This document shows, one piece after another, positions 26,081-34,177 of a stretch of 64,000 nucleotides of DNA. Under the pieces are notes generated by a model. It made no database searches. It had not been told where the DNA came from and was given only the letters and a program-made list of their open reading frames with translations. The stretch covers positions 248,001-312,000 of the forward strand of contig CALAUA010000014.1 of NCBI GenBank assembly GCA_937891975.1. The letters run 5' to 3'. Both the position numbers and the translations under genes were made by a program. The DNA comes from an uncultured Bacteroidales bacterium. GTDB lineage: Bacteria > Bacteroidota > Bacteroidia > Bacteroidales > Paludibacteraceae. Position 1 is the first letter of the stretch. Each line of letters opens with the position of its first letter.

Positions 26081-28294
26081 ATGAAAACACATCGACTCTC
26101 CACTTTTATCTTTGCTCTTTCCACTATTTTTGTGGCATGCACTCAACAACCACCTATGTCCATTCATTGGGAAATGGGGCAAAACGATGTCCAACCGGGC
26201 ATCTGTGAACTTTACTATACCATTACCAATCTTTCGGATGAACCAATCACCAACGAAGGATGGACGTTGTATTTCAATTATATGTCGCTCCACCCAATTT
26301 ACACAGAGGGCGACCAAATTCTGCAAACAGAGTTGCAAGCTAGCTATCACAGTATCACTCCAACTGCTGATTTCCAACCACTTATGCCTGATAGTAGTCG
26401 TACATTCAAACTACGTTTCAAGGGCAATGTTATCCGTCAGACATCACGTCCAGAGGGATTCTTCTTGATTCAAGATTCAAGATTCAAAATCAATAAAAAA
26501 CCTATTTCTATCCCTTGTACCTACGCGCCATTCACTCATCCTGAACAGATGAAACGCGGCATCGTGACATGGGAGAAAACACCATATGCAGACGGACCGT
26601 ATGTCTATGATTATGTGCAGAATATCTTGTCCGCACCTACAACCAAAACCGTACAACCTCTTCTACCGCAACCCAAACAAATAAATTACACAGAAGGCAC
26701 GTGCGAAGTTGCTAAAGCCCAACTGATTACCCGTACAGATGCCAATATGGTGTCCGAAGGATACACCATGATTATCACTCCAACTACCATCACCATCGAA
26801 GCGAGTGACGAAGCGGGTATCTTCTATGCCAAACAGACACTCAAGCAATGGGGCGAGCTTGTGCCATGCGGAAGAGTAACCGATTATCCCAATCTACACC
26901 ATCGTGGTATCATGCTAGACGTGGTGCGAAACTATTATCCCGTAGATTCTATTTACCGCATCTTGGATATAATGGCATACCATAAGCTGAATGTGCTACA
27001 CTTCCACTTGTCGGATGACGAGGCATGGCGATTGGAGATTCCTGGATTACCACAGTTGACGGACATCGGCTCCAAACGTGGTTACACCGTAGATGAAAGC
27101 GAATGCTTATTGCCTATGTATTGTGGCGGATGGGACCCTAATGCGCCTACAACCGCCAACGGTTACATCACGCGTGAGAAATATATCGAATTATTAAGGT
27201 ACGCAGGCGCGCGTCACATACGCGTAATACCCGAAATAGATATGCCAGGTCATATGCGTGCTTGCAAAAAAGCAATGGGTAACCTGCTGACTGACAGCGC
27301 ATTTGATGCCCGTGTATATAAGTCCGCACAAAACTACACCGACAATGTGATAGATGTCACCAAACCCTATGCCATTGAGTTCATTGATCACGTAGTAACT
27401 GAGATTGTGAAGATGCACGAAGAGGCAGGACACCCACTCACGATCTTCAATATCGGCGGCGACGAAGTGCCCAAAGGTGCATTGACTAAAGAGGAGCATC
27501 AGGCATTTATTGATGAAGTGCTGGCTATCCTCAATCGCTACAACCTTCAACCGATGGGTTGGGAGGAAATAACGCACTTCTGTCCTGCGGAGAGCAAAGC
27601 CATTTGCTATTCATGGCTCAACAGCGATACCAAACCTTTAGAAATGGCAGAAGCAGGATATCCTGTGGTATTGGCGAATGCCAACCGCTTGTATTTCGAC
27701 TTCGCATACTGTAATCACCACGAGGAGAAAGGACTGAACTGGGGTGGCTATACAGATGAGTATCGTTCGTTTGATTGGGAGCCACTGATTCACCCTAACG
27801 TGATAGGTATGAATGCACAGTTGTGGGGCGAAGTAATCCGCTCATTCAACCAAGTAGAGTGGCAGATTTATCCTAAGATTTACGGATTAGCGGAGCGTGC
27901 ATGGAACAACCGCAGCGCACTCACATTGAGTGAATACAACCATCTTGTGTATGAGGTATTTGTTCCTCAGCTATCTGCTTCAGGACGGAATTTCCACATT
28001 CAACAACCAGGTATAAAAGTCGTAGAAGTGGACAATCCGCAGTTGCAATTGGACGATAGTCACGTGCTAGTCAAAATGAATAAAGTCATGCAGGGAGGCG
28101 AAATTCTCTATTGCCTTGATGATGGCGAATGGAGTGCTTATAACAACACTACTGCTGTGCCTGCGGATACCAAGATTGTGAAAGCGAAAGTGCGTTACCT
28201 CGGCAAGGAAAGCAACACTACATGGCTGTGGCTGCAAGACCAACATCAAGTGGATGCGACTGCCCAAGAGAAAAACACTGGCGCAACGTTCTAA
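26081..28294 (+). CDS. GH20 beta-N-acetylhexosaminidase lipoprotein
   Basis: The start at 26081 (MKTHRLSTFIFALSTI) gives 737 residues and a lipobox Cys (VACTQ). An N-terminal carbohydrate-binding-like beta domain (about 25-165) has INEGW- and LYFNY-type patterns of chitobiase N-domains. A GH20b domain follows, then the TIM barrel starting HHRGIMLDVVRNYYPVDSIYRILD. The catalytic Asp-Glu pair is in IFNIGGDEVPKG. A C-terminal beta region (about 640-737) follows. It removes terminal beta-linked GlcNAc or GalNAc at the cell surface. A 7-bp array (26465-26491) lies in frame in the N-terminal part. Divergent from the NamZ-like gene. Confidence 0.92.
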   Translation: MKTHRLSTFIFALSTIFVACTQQPPMSIHWEMGQNDVQPGICELYYTITNLSDEPITNEGWTLYFNYMSLHPIYTEGDQILQTELQASYHSITPTADFQPLMPDSSRTFKLRFKGNVIRQTSRPEGFFLIQDSRFKINKKPISIPCTYAPFTHPEQMKRGIVTWEKTPYADGPYVYDYVQNILSAPTTKTVQPLLPQPKQINYTEGTCEVAKAQLITRTDANMVSEGYTMIITPTTITIEASDEAGIFYAKQTLKQWGELVPCGRVTDYPNLHHRGIMLDVVRNYYPVDSIYRILDIMAYHKLNVLHFHLSDDEAWRLEIPGLPQLTDIGSKRGYTVDESECLLPMYCGGWDPNAPTTANGYITREKYIELLRYAGARHIRVIPEIDMPGHMRACKKAMGNLLTDSAFDARVYKSAQNYTDNVIDVTKPYAIEFIDHVVTEIVKMHEEAGHPLTIFNIGGDEVPKGALTKEEHQAFIDEVLAILNRYNLQPMGWEEITHFCPAESKAICYSWLNSDTKPLEMAEAGYPVVLANANRLYFDFAYCNHHEEKGLNWGGYTDEYRSFDWEPLIHPNVIGMNAQLWGEVIRSFNQVEWQIYPKIYGLAERAWNNRSALTLSEYNHLVYEVFVPQLSASGRNFHIQQPGIKVVEVDNPQLQLDDSHVLVKMNKVMQGGEILYCLDDGEWSAYNNTTAVPADTKIVKAKVRYLGKESNTTWLWLQDQHQVDATAQEKNTGATF
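26465..26491. repeat. 7-bp array inside the GH20 coding sequence
   Basis: TTGATTC, AAGATTC, AAGATTC and AAAATCA in 7-bp register, encoding part of LIQDSRFKINKKP between two domains of the enzyme. It keeps the reading frame. Likely a permissive loop. Confidence 0.65.
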
Positions 28295-28323
28295 TGTTGA
28301 ATAAAGAATTCAGAGATTGACAG

Positions 28324-28362
28324 AAAGAAAAAGGCTTGGCATTTTGCCAAGCCTTTTCTTTA
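28324..28362. terminator. Bidirectional terminator between GH20 and the U32 peptidase gene
   Basis: An 11-bp stem (AAGGCTTGGCA 28331-28341 with TGCCAAGCCTT 28345-28355) around TTT, flanked by A-rich and T-rich sides. The U32 peptidase stop codon (28360-28362) overlaps its edge. Confidence 0.9.
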
Positions 28363-29634
28363 TTCTTCTACTTTCAGCAGGAATATCCTATCTCCCCTTC
28401 GTACTATTTTCTCCGTCTTTAGTGCAAAGTATTCTCCTTTCTGAATCTCAGTTCTCAATTCGCCTTTCGCATCGTGAATATCTTTGGCAACCAGTTCATA
28501 CGCTCCAGTCGTTTCGCCTGTAATAAGCAATTCGTCACCTTCTTTAATCTCTTTCGTTGCTTCCAAATAAAACTCTGCCACTGAGATATTCTTAAAGAAA
28601 TTAGTGCATTTACCTGCAAACACTTTCTTACGCGTAGCACGCGAACCATACTTATGTGTCCACTCGCCTAACTTCTGCCCTTGATAGTAGCCATCCCAAA
28701 AGCCGCGATTGAACACACGCGCAAGACGGGTATTCCAATCTTCAATCTTCGCCTCTATTGCTTCTTCGCCTATAGCCCATTGCCCATTGCCTTCTTTCCA
28801 CAACTCCACAGCCTCTTTGTAACATTCTACAACAGTCTTCACATACTCTGCTCCTCGTGCACGACCTTCTATCTTCAGCACGCGTACACCTGAGTCCAAC
28901 ATCTTGTTAAGGAAGTGAATGGTTTTCAGGTCTTTAGGCGACATAATGTATTGGTTATCCACTTCCAACTCCAAGTCGCTCTCTTTATCTTTTACCACAT
29001 ATCCTCTTCGACATATTTGCATACATGCACCACGATTAGCACTTGCACCCAAGTTATTCAAACTCAAGTAGCATTTACCACTCACCGCCATGCATAAGGC
29101 ACCATGGCAAAACATTTCAATTCGAATCAATTCGCCTTTTGGACCACGAATATCTTGTTCAATAATATCACGGTAAATACTTGCCACTTGGTTCATATTC
29201 AACTCGCGAGCCAGCACCACTACATCGGCATACTGAGCATAGAATTTCAGTGCCTCCGTATTGGCGATATTCAGTTGGGTGGATAAGTGCACTTCCACTC
29301 CTTGAGCATAAGCATATTGCAGCGCAGCAATATCCGAAGCAATAATCGCAGATACGCCTGCTTGCTTGGCATGATCCACTATCTCACGCATCAATGGCAA
29401 ATCTTCTGGATACATCACGGTGTTGAGCGTGAGGTATGTTTTCACGCCTACCGCTTGACAACGCTCCACAATTGTATGCAAGTCTTGAGTGGTGAAGTTA
29501 GCTGATGAGCGTGAACGCATATTCAGGTACTCTATACCAAAATACACACTCGTTGCACCTGCTTCTATGGCAGCTGCTAAACTCTCCCAGCAACCCACAG
29601 GGGCCATTATTTCAATATCGCCAATATGCTTCAT
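28360..29634 (-). CDS. U32-family peptidase / RlhA-YegQ-like protein
   Basis: 424 residues. U32 landmarks are EIMAPVGCWESLAAAIEAGATSVYFG at the N-terminus and EMFCHGALCMAVSGKCYLS with Fe-S-type cysteines. RGACMQICRRGY and KIEGRARGAEYVKTVVECYKEA follow. Family members act as collagenase-like peptidases or, for RlhA/TrhP relatives, in RNA hydroxylation; which applies is not visible. A C-terminal beta-barrel region (about 330-424) is present. A 7-bp array (28766-28800) encodes part of an extended linker (EGNGQWAIGEEAI). Last gene of the gyrB run. Confidence 0.88.
   Translation of the reverse strand: MKHIGDIEIMAPVGCWESLAAAIEAGATSVYFGIEYLNMRSRSSANFTTQDLHTIVERCQAVGVKTYLTLNTVMYPEDLPLMREIVDHAKQAGVSAIIASDIAALQYAYAQGVEVHLSTQLNIANTEALKFYAQYADVVVLARELNMNQVASIYRDIIEQDIRGPKGELIRIEMFCHGALCMAVSGKCYLSLNNLGASANRGACMQICRRGYVVKDKESDLELEVDNQYIMSPKDLKTIHFLNKMLDSGVRVLKIEGRARGAEYVKTVVECYKEAVELWKEGNGQWAIGEEAIEAKIEDWNTRLARVFNRGFWDGYYQGQKLGEWTHKYGSRATRKKVFAGKCTNFFKNISVAEFYLEATKEIKEGDELLITGETTGAYELVAKDIHDAKGELRTEIQKGEYFALKTEKIVRRGDRIFLLKVEE
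28766..28800. repeat. 7-bp array inside the U32 peptidase coding sequence
   Basis: TCGCCTA, TAGCCCA, TTGCCCA, TTGCCTT and CTTTCCA in 7-bp register, coding for GNGQWAIGEEA in a linker between two helices. CCCATTG-type heptads are well known from cyanobacterial STRR repeats, though there they are a separate set. Confidence 0.65.
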
Positions 29635-29650
29635 ATCCTCTAACTATATT

Positions 29651-30649
29651 TTACACCAATTCTTTTCCGATAGCACATGCCACGGGTTTGAGCGACTGAT
29701 ACATCTCTGCAAATTGCTGATGGTCAAGTTGTTGAGGGGCATCGCTTTGTGCTTGCTTAGGATTAGGATGTGTCTCAATGAGCAAACCGTCCACTCCCAT
29801 AGCGGTACATGCTCGAGCCAAATCAGCAATGCCATATGCATAGCCCATCGCATGACTAGGATCTATTATAATAGGCAAATTACTATGCTCCTTCAGCCAT
29901 GCAACACCACACAAATCAAGGGTAAAACGGGTATTTGTTTCAAACGAACGAATACCACGCTCGCATAGGATGACTTGGTTGTTGCCGCAACTCATAATGA
30001 AATCCGCACAATTGACCAATTCTTGGAGTGTAGAACCAAAACCGCGTTTGAGGATTACAGGTTTACCCGATTGCCCTGCTGCTGTCAGCAGACCATGGTC
30101 GTACATAGCTTTGGCTCCCACTTGCACAATATCTGCGTATTCCACCACTTTGTCAGCATGGGTGGCATCGCGCATTTCTGTAGCAATCAGCAAGCCATAC
30201 TTCTCGCGCATCTCTGCAAGCAACTTCAATCCATCTTCACCCAATCCTCGAAAAGTGTAGGGGGATGTGCGAGGCTTGTAGCACCCTGCACGTAGTACGC
30301 GAATACCCTGTTGCTTGAGCATTTGGCATGACTGCTCAATCTGCTCACGACTCTCTACTGCGCATGGACCTGCAATCATCAATTGATTTCTTCCGTCGCC
30401 TCCGATATAAGTGTTTCCAATCGTAATGCGGTGTGTATCAGCGATATATTTGCGTGAAGAGAGCTGCATGTCGGTGTTGAAAGTCCAATGCTGTAGTGCT
30501 ATGTGCTTAAGCGAATCGGGCAATTGTTTCACAGCGTGGTTAGTAATCAGTACCATGTGGTCAGTCTCTTCCAACCACAAAGCCCCCACGCTATCTGCGT
30601 ATTCTGCCACAAGCGTACGTGAAATATCTTTAGGTAAGTGAATAATCAT
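29651..30649 (-). CDS. aroF: 3-deoxy-7-phosphoheptulonate synthase (DAHP synthase, type I-beta)
   Basis: I start at 30649 (MIIHLPKDIS), 332 residues, one base after the kdsD stop; the frame is open to 30667. An N-terminal ferredoxin-like domain (about 1-70) precedes the barrel. Barrel blocks are MIAGPCAVESREQI, LRAGCYKPRTSPYTFRGLG, LKRGFGSTLQEL, ILCERGIRSFE and IIDPSHAMG. It condenses phosphoenolpyruvate with erythrose 4-phosphate, the first step to aromatic amino acids. It lies beside kdsA, a structural homologue that uses arabinose 5-phosphate, with the arabinose 5-phosphate isomerase gene in between. Confidence 0.93.
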   Translation of the reverse strand: MIIHLPKDISRTLVAEYADSVGALWLEETDHMVLITNHAVKQLPDSLKHIALQHWTFNTDMQLSSRKYIADTHRITIGNTYIGGDGRNQLMIAGPCAVESREQIEQSCQMLKQQGIRVLRAGCYKPRTSPYTFRGLGEDGLKLLAEMREKYGLLIATEMRDATHADKVVEYADIVQVGAKAMYDHGLLTAAGQSGKPVILKRGFGSTLQELVNCADFIMSCGNNQVILCERGIRSFETNTRFTLDLCGVAWLKEHSNLPIIIDPSHAMGYAYGIADLARACTAMGVDGLLIETHPNPKQAQSDAPQQLDHQQFAEMYQSLKPVACAIGKELV

Positions 30650-30650
30650 A

Positions 30651-31610
30651 TTATGATTGAAAATCAATGATATGGTGAATAGAGATAATACCGATAATAT
30701 CGGTAGTTGTTTCGGTTTCAGTTACCGCCAAGGTGGTAATATTATATGTGTCCATAATTGCTAGTGCATCTGTTAATAGCGCGTCTTTAGCAATGTGTTT
30801 GTAGGATGGTGTCATGATGTCTGCTGCGGTGATATGTACATCGTTATACTTTTGTATTGCACGACGAATGTCGCCATCTGTGATGATTCCTAGACACTTG
30901 CCCTCTGGTAATTGATCATATACCATTGTCATACCCAGGTGCTTATCCGACATCTCACAAACTACATCGCGGAAGGATGCATCTGCGGTTACGCGAGGCA
31001 CATCGGTGGTCATCACTCGATGTACGCGGCCGAGCAATTTGCGCCCTAATGCGCCACCAGGGTGGTACAACGCAAAATCTTCGGCTTTGAATTGGCGCAT
31101 CTCCATTAGGCACACCATCAGAGCATCGCCCATCAGCAGTGTGGCTGTGGTGGATGTGGTAGGAGCGATACCCAGCGGGCACGCTTCTGTATCCACATGG
31201 ATAGATAGTGCATGATCAGCGCGCTGGGCTAGAGGAGAATCCATGTTGCCCGTCATAGCGATGATGGTGCACCCTAAACGATGAAGTGGGTCAATAATAT
31301 TCAATATCTCGTTAGTCGAACCACTATTGCTCACTAGTATAGCCACATCGTTGGCATTAATCATACCGAGGTCGCCGTGCACTGCCTCTGCAGCATTTAC
31401 GAAGATGGATGGTGTGCCAGTGGAAGCAAAGGATGCTGCCATCTTGTGGGCAATAATACCCGTCTTACCAATACCCATCATCACCACTTTGCCTTGGCAA
31501 TGATATAGTACCTCAACGACTTGGTTGAAGTGGTTATCAATGCTGTTTTTTAATTTCTCTAGTTCGCGAATCTCTTCCTCGAATATTTGTTTTGCTCTTA
31601 TTGCGTACAT
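30651..31610 (-). CDS. kdsD: Arabinose-5-phosphate isomerase
   Basis: 319 residues: an N-terminal SIS domain with MGIGKTGIIAHKMAASFASTG and VSNSGSTNEILNI, then two CBS domains (about 205-260 and 270-319) with ITDGDIRRAIQ between. It converts ribulose 5-phosphate to arabinose 5-phosphate for Kdo synthesis. It is next to kdsA (36 nt) and one base from the DAHP synthase gene, in the right pathway order. Confidence 0.93.
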   Translation of the reverse strand: MYAIRAKQIFEEEIRELEKLKNSIDNHFNQVVEVLYHCQGKVVMMGIGKTGIIAHKMAASFASTGTPSIFVNAAEAVHGDLGMINANDVAILVSNSGSTNEILNIIDPLHRLGCTIIAMTGNMDSPLAQRADHALSIHVDTEACPLGIAPTTSTTATLLMGDALMVCLMEMRQFKAEDFALYHPGGALGRKLLGRVHRVMTTDVPRVTADASFRDVVCEMSDKHLGMTMVYDQLPEGKCLGIITDGDIRRAIQKYNDVHITAADIMTPSYKHIAKDALLTDALAIMDTYNITTLAVTETETTTDIIGIISIHHIIDFQS

Positions 31611-31645
31611 TTCAATAAAGAAGTTGAAAAATTCTAATGGTATAA

Positions 31646-32458
31646 TTAAGCGTTTCTAACCAATTGATCAATAGCCAATGCTTGTTTGAGTATTGTCTCT
31701 ACGTCGCTTAGGCGCACTTGGTTCGCAGCATCAGAGATGGCTTTCTCTGGCTGAGGATGTACTTCAAGGAACAACCCATCTACTCCCACCGCTACTGCAG
31801 CACGAATCAGATGTGGCACCATCTCGCGATTGCCACCCGTCACACCCGCTTGATTGCTAGGTTGTTGCACAGAATGGGTAGCATCAAATACCACAGGATA
31901 ACCATACTCGCGCATTTTCACGAGCGAGGTCATGTCCACGATGAGGTTGCCGTAGCCAAAACTCGAACCACGTTCGGTGAGCCAAATGTGAGGTGTAGTG
32001 TGGTGTAGTGTGGTGTAAGATGGTGTAGGATGGTTAGGTATGGAAGCCTCTATCTTGGCTATCGCACCACGCATATCCCATGGAGCCATAAACTGACCTT
32101 TCTTCACGTTCACCACTCTGCCTGTCTTTGCTGCAGCTACGAGCAAGTCGGTTTGGCGCGATAAGAATGCAGGAATCTGCAATACATCTGCCACCTCTGC
32201 CACGGGTGCGCATTGCCACGACTCGTGCACATCGGTCAGAATAGGCAGTTGGAAAGTAGATTTAACTTCTTGTAAGATTTTCAATCCCTCTTCCATACCC
32301 ACACCACGCTCCGACATACTCGTGCGGTTGGCTTTATCGTACGATGACTTGAAATATAGCGTGATTCCCAATCGCTCGCATACTTGCTTCAGTGTTTCGG
32401 CGGTATGCATTACGATATCACGGCTTTCTATAGCACAAGGTCCTGCAATGAGAAACAT
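31646..32458 (-). CDS. kdsA: 3-deoxy-8-phosphooctulonate synthase with repeat-encoded insertion
   Basis: I prefer the ATG at 32458 (MFLIAGPCAIESRDIV), 270 residues. The upstream frame would read through a 7-bp array and overlap the preceding gene. Blocks: FKSSYDKANRTS, LPILTDVHESWQ, VLQIPAFLSRQTDLL, VNVKKGQFMAPWDM, LTERGSSFGYGNLIVDM and VFDATHSVQQP. It joins phosphoenolpyruvate and arabinose 5-phosphate for lipopolysaccharide Kdo. Between the GQFMAPWDM helix and LTERG, where homologues have only a few residues, there is an extra stretch PNHPTPSYTTLHHTTPH. It is coded by a 10-bp tandem array. All catalytic motifs remain, so it is probably active. Confidence 0.92.
   Translation of the reverse strand: MFLIAGPCAIESRDIVMHTAETLKQVCERLGITLYFKSSYDKANRTSMSERGVGMEEGLKILQEVKSTFQLPILTDVHESWQCAPVAEVADVLQIPAFLSRQTDLLVAAAKTGRVVNVKKGQFMAPWDMRGAIAKIEASIPNHPTPSYTTLHHTTPHIWLTERGSSFGYGNLIVDMTSLVKMREYGYPVVFDATHSVQQPSNQAGVTGGNREMVPHLIRAAVAVGVDGLFLEVHPQPEKAISDAANQVRLSDVETILKQALAIDQLVRNA
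31993..32032. repeat. 10-bp array inside kdsA
   Basis: Plus-strand units GTGTAGTGTG (twice), GTGTAAGATG and GTGTAGGATG, read in the gene as TACAC every 10 bp. The four units encode SYTTLHHTTPH. The same unit type is at 8561-8600 and 50431-50476, outside known conserved protein. Confidence 0.85.
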
Positions 32459-32475
32459 AGTTTGTTCACAATTAT

Positions 32476-32503
32476 AGATTCCAGTCTCTGGACTCCAGAT
32501 TAA
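32476..32503. repeat. 7-bp array between the GH16-like gene and kdsA
   Basis: AGATTCC, AGTCTCT, GGACTCC and AGATTAA in 7-bp register. It spans the stop codon of the upstream gene (32500-32502) and most of the 41-nt spacer to kdsA. This supports the later kdsA start. Confidence 0.65.
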
Positions 32504-33579
32504 TTTTGATAAATGCGCATCCAATCAATCTCCATCTTGCCTGTACCCTTCACATTCTCAGGTAAATAGCTACGTATCAGTAGATGCAGCGCTTCGTCTG
32601 CTAATGGGTTCTTGCTACGCGCAACTTCCACATCATTTACATAGTTCACTACCTCTTTTTCATTCCAAACGAGGGTGTAAATAGCATCTTTCACTTGCTT
32701 ATCAGCAGGCAATATATGCAATGACTTTTTTGCTCCTGCAGTAGTCAAACAAACCACGTGTTTAGCTTTACCTGAGAGATGCACCTTCGCTTGTAACACA
32801 CCTGCCTTTGGCGCAACCGCTTCGGCTGTATGCCACACATCACTTGTATATGCAAATGGGTGCATAATCATACCTTTGGTTGGATGCCAAGCAGGGGCTG
32901 TAGTTTTTTGCTTTTTCGTTTGAATGCTCAATACACTAGCAGAAATGTGAGTGTTTTTTCCTTGTGTGTATGCTTGTTGTTCGCTCACATGTGAGTGGTT
33001 TGCTTTGAGTTCTTTGCTTGGATAGAGGAAACCTGTTTGCCATACGTCGGACAATGGTGCAGTCTCAAATTCAGCAGCCCACGCCATCTTATAAGCCTCC
33101 AAATTAGCAATTTCTTGCTCCGTATGTTGGAAATAGAAAACAATATCCGCATGTTTTACCAATGCATCATATCGTTTCTCTTGTTGGCTTTCAGGGGTGG
33201 TAAACCAGCGCTTTTTGTTCTTCCAAAACGCATTCGTTTGTTGAAACTCTGGTACTTTCACTTGTTCTGCCAATTCCAAGTACTCTGCCACTTCTGCTTT
33301 CTCTTTCCATGCTTCTTTCTTCAGCAGGTTGTAGAGTACCACAGTTGAGTTCCATTTCAACTGTTTATATCTCGCCATCTTTTTACCTTCTTGGGTATCT
33401 TCATAGCGAGTAGTAGTCAATTCTTTTTTCTTGGCTTGAAAATCAGCCGATTCTACTACTTTCTTCAATGTGTTGTATTCGGCAAGTATCTCGCTTTTCT
33501 CCACTTGTCGGTAGCGAACCATCAGTTGTGCTTGCTCTTGCAACCATTGTTCAAATGCTTTGGTATTCATCATTTTCAT
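32500..33579 (-). CDS. Cytoplasmic protein with GH16-like C-terminal domain, function unknown
   Basis: 359 residues, no signal peptide, rich in Lys and Glu. The N-terminal half is helical, with repeated YDALVKHADIV-like segments (about 1-190). The C-terminal half reads like a laminarinase-type jelly roll: PTKGMIMHPFAYTSDVWHTA, AGVLQAKVHLSG, IYTLVWNEKEVVNYVNDVEV and the closing GTGKMEIDWMRIYQN, which matches the final strand of GH16 proteins. The GH16 catalytic ExDxxE motif is not present, and it lacks an export signal. This may be an intracellular glycan-binding protein. I know of Bacteroidales homologues but no function. Placed between the LOG gene and kdsA. Confidence 0.65.
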   Translation of the reverse strand: MKMMNTKAFEQWLQEQAQLMVRYRQVEKSEILAEYNTLKKVVESADFQAKKKELTTTRYEDTQEGKKMARYKQLKWNSTVVLYNLLKKEAWKEKAEVAEYLELAEQVKVPEFQQTNAFWKNKKRWFTTPESQQEKRYDALVKHADIVFYFQHTEQEIANLEAYKMAWAAEFETAPLSDVWQTGFLYPSKELKANHSHVSEQQAYTQGKNTHISASVLSIQTKKQKTTAPAWHPTKGMIMHPFAYTSDVWHTAEAVAPKAGVLQAKVHLSGKAKHVVCLTTAGAKKSLHILPADKQVKDAIYTLVWNEKEVVNYVNDVEVARSKNPLADEALHLLIRSYLPENVKGTGKMEIDWMRIYQN

Positions 33580-33583
33580 GTCT

Positions 33584-33611
33584 ATAAACTCTAAACTTTA
33601 AACTCTAAACA
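33584..33611. repeat. 7-bp array between the LOG-family gene and the GH16-like gene
   Basis: ATAAACT, CTAAACT, TTAAACT and CTAAACA, giving TAAAC every 7 bp. It covers the end of the LOG gene (stop at 33605-33607) and the spacer to the next start (33579). Confidence 0.75.
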
Positions 33612-34144
33612 AGACGCTGCAAAGTGTCTAACAATTCTTCTATTGTATCCACGAATTGCGGTGCGTATTGCTCTTGCTGTGGAAGAAATGCCAATTGGCG
33701 CATATGCTCAATTTGCAGTTTCAATCCTTCATAGAAGCCCTGGTAGTTTAGTACGAAAATCGGCTTGCGGTGTTCATCCACTGTACCACTTGCCACCACG
33801 TCCATCATCTCATCCAGCGTGCCATAACTACCGGGTAGGCAAACGAAACAATCAGCCAATTCCTTCATTTTTTGCTTACGTTCGTTCATGTTTGCCACCG
33901 TGTATAGCACATCGCAGTTGTCTGCCATTCGTTTGGCTTGGATGATACGCTGCGGTATCACTCCTTCTACTATACCACCACCTGCTTTCGCCGCATTGCT
34001 CACGCGTGTCATCAGTCCACCTGTAGCACCGCCATACACCAAGGTGTGTCCGGCCTCGGCAATCCACTGACCCAGTACATCACCGAGAGCCAAATACTCC
34101 TCGGGTATTCTATCTTTCGCGCTACAATATACGGCTATCTTCAT
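33605..34144 (-). CDS. LOG-family nucleotide phosphoribohydrolase-like protein
   Basis: 179 residues, a TIGR00730/LOG Rossmann-like protein. VYGGATGGLMTRVSNAA at 36-52 and CLPGSYGTLDEMMDV at 102-116 are the two family blocks. The usual PGGxGTxxE reads PGSYGTLDE here, with Ser in place of the second Gly; the catalytic Glu is kept. Characterised members cleave cytokinin riboside 5'-monophosphates or other nucleoside monophosphates. In Bacteroidota the natural substrate is not established. It sits 33 nt after gyrB. Confidence 0.88.
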   Translation of the reverse strand: MKIAVYCSAKDRIPEEYLALGDVLGQWIAEAGHTLVYGGATGGLMTRVSNAAKAGGGIVEGVIPQRIIQAKRMADNCDVLYTVANMNERKQKMKELADCFVCLPGSYGTLDEMMDVVASGTVDEHRKPIFVLNYQGFYEGLKLQIEHMRQLAFLPQQEQYAPQFVDTIEELLDTLQRLV

Positions 34145-34145
34145 C

Positions 34146-34173
34146 CCTAAACACTAAACTCTAAACACTAAAC
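34146..34173. repeat. 7-bp array between gyrB and the LOG-family gene
   Basis: CCTAAAC, ACTAAAC, TCTAAAC and ACTAAAC fill nearly the entire 33-nt spacer between the gyrB stop (34178) and the LOG start (34144). Confidence 0.8.
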
Positions 34174-34177
34174 TAAA

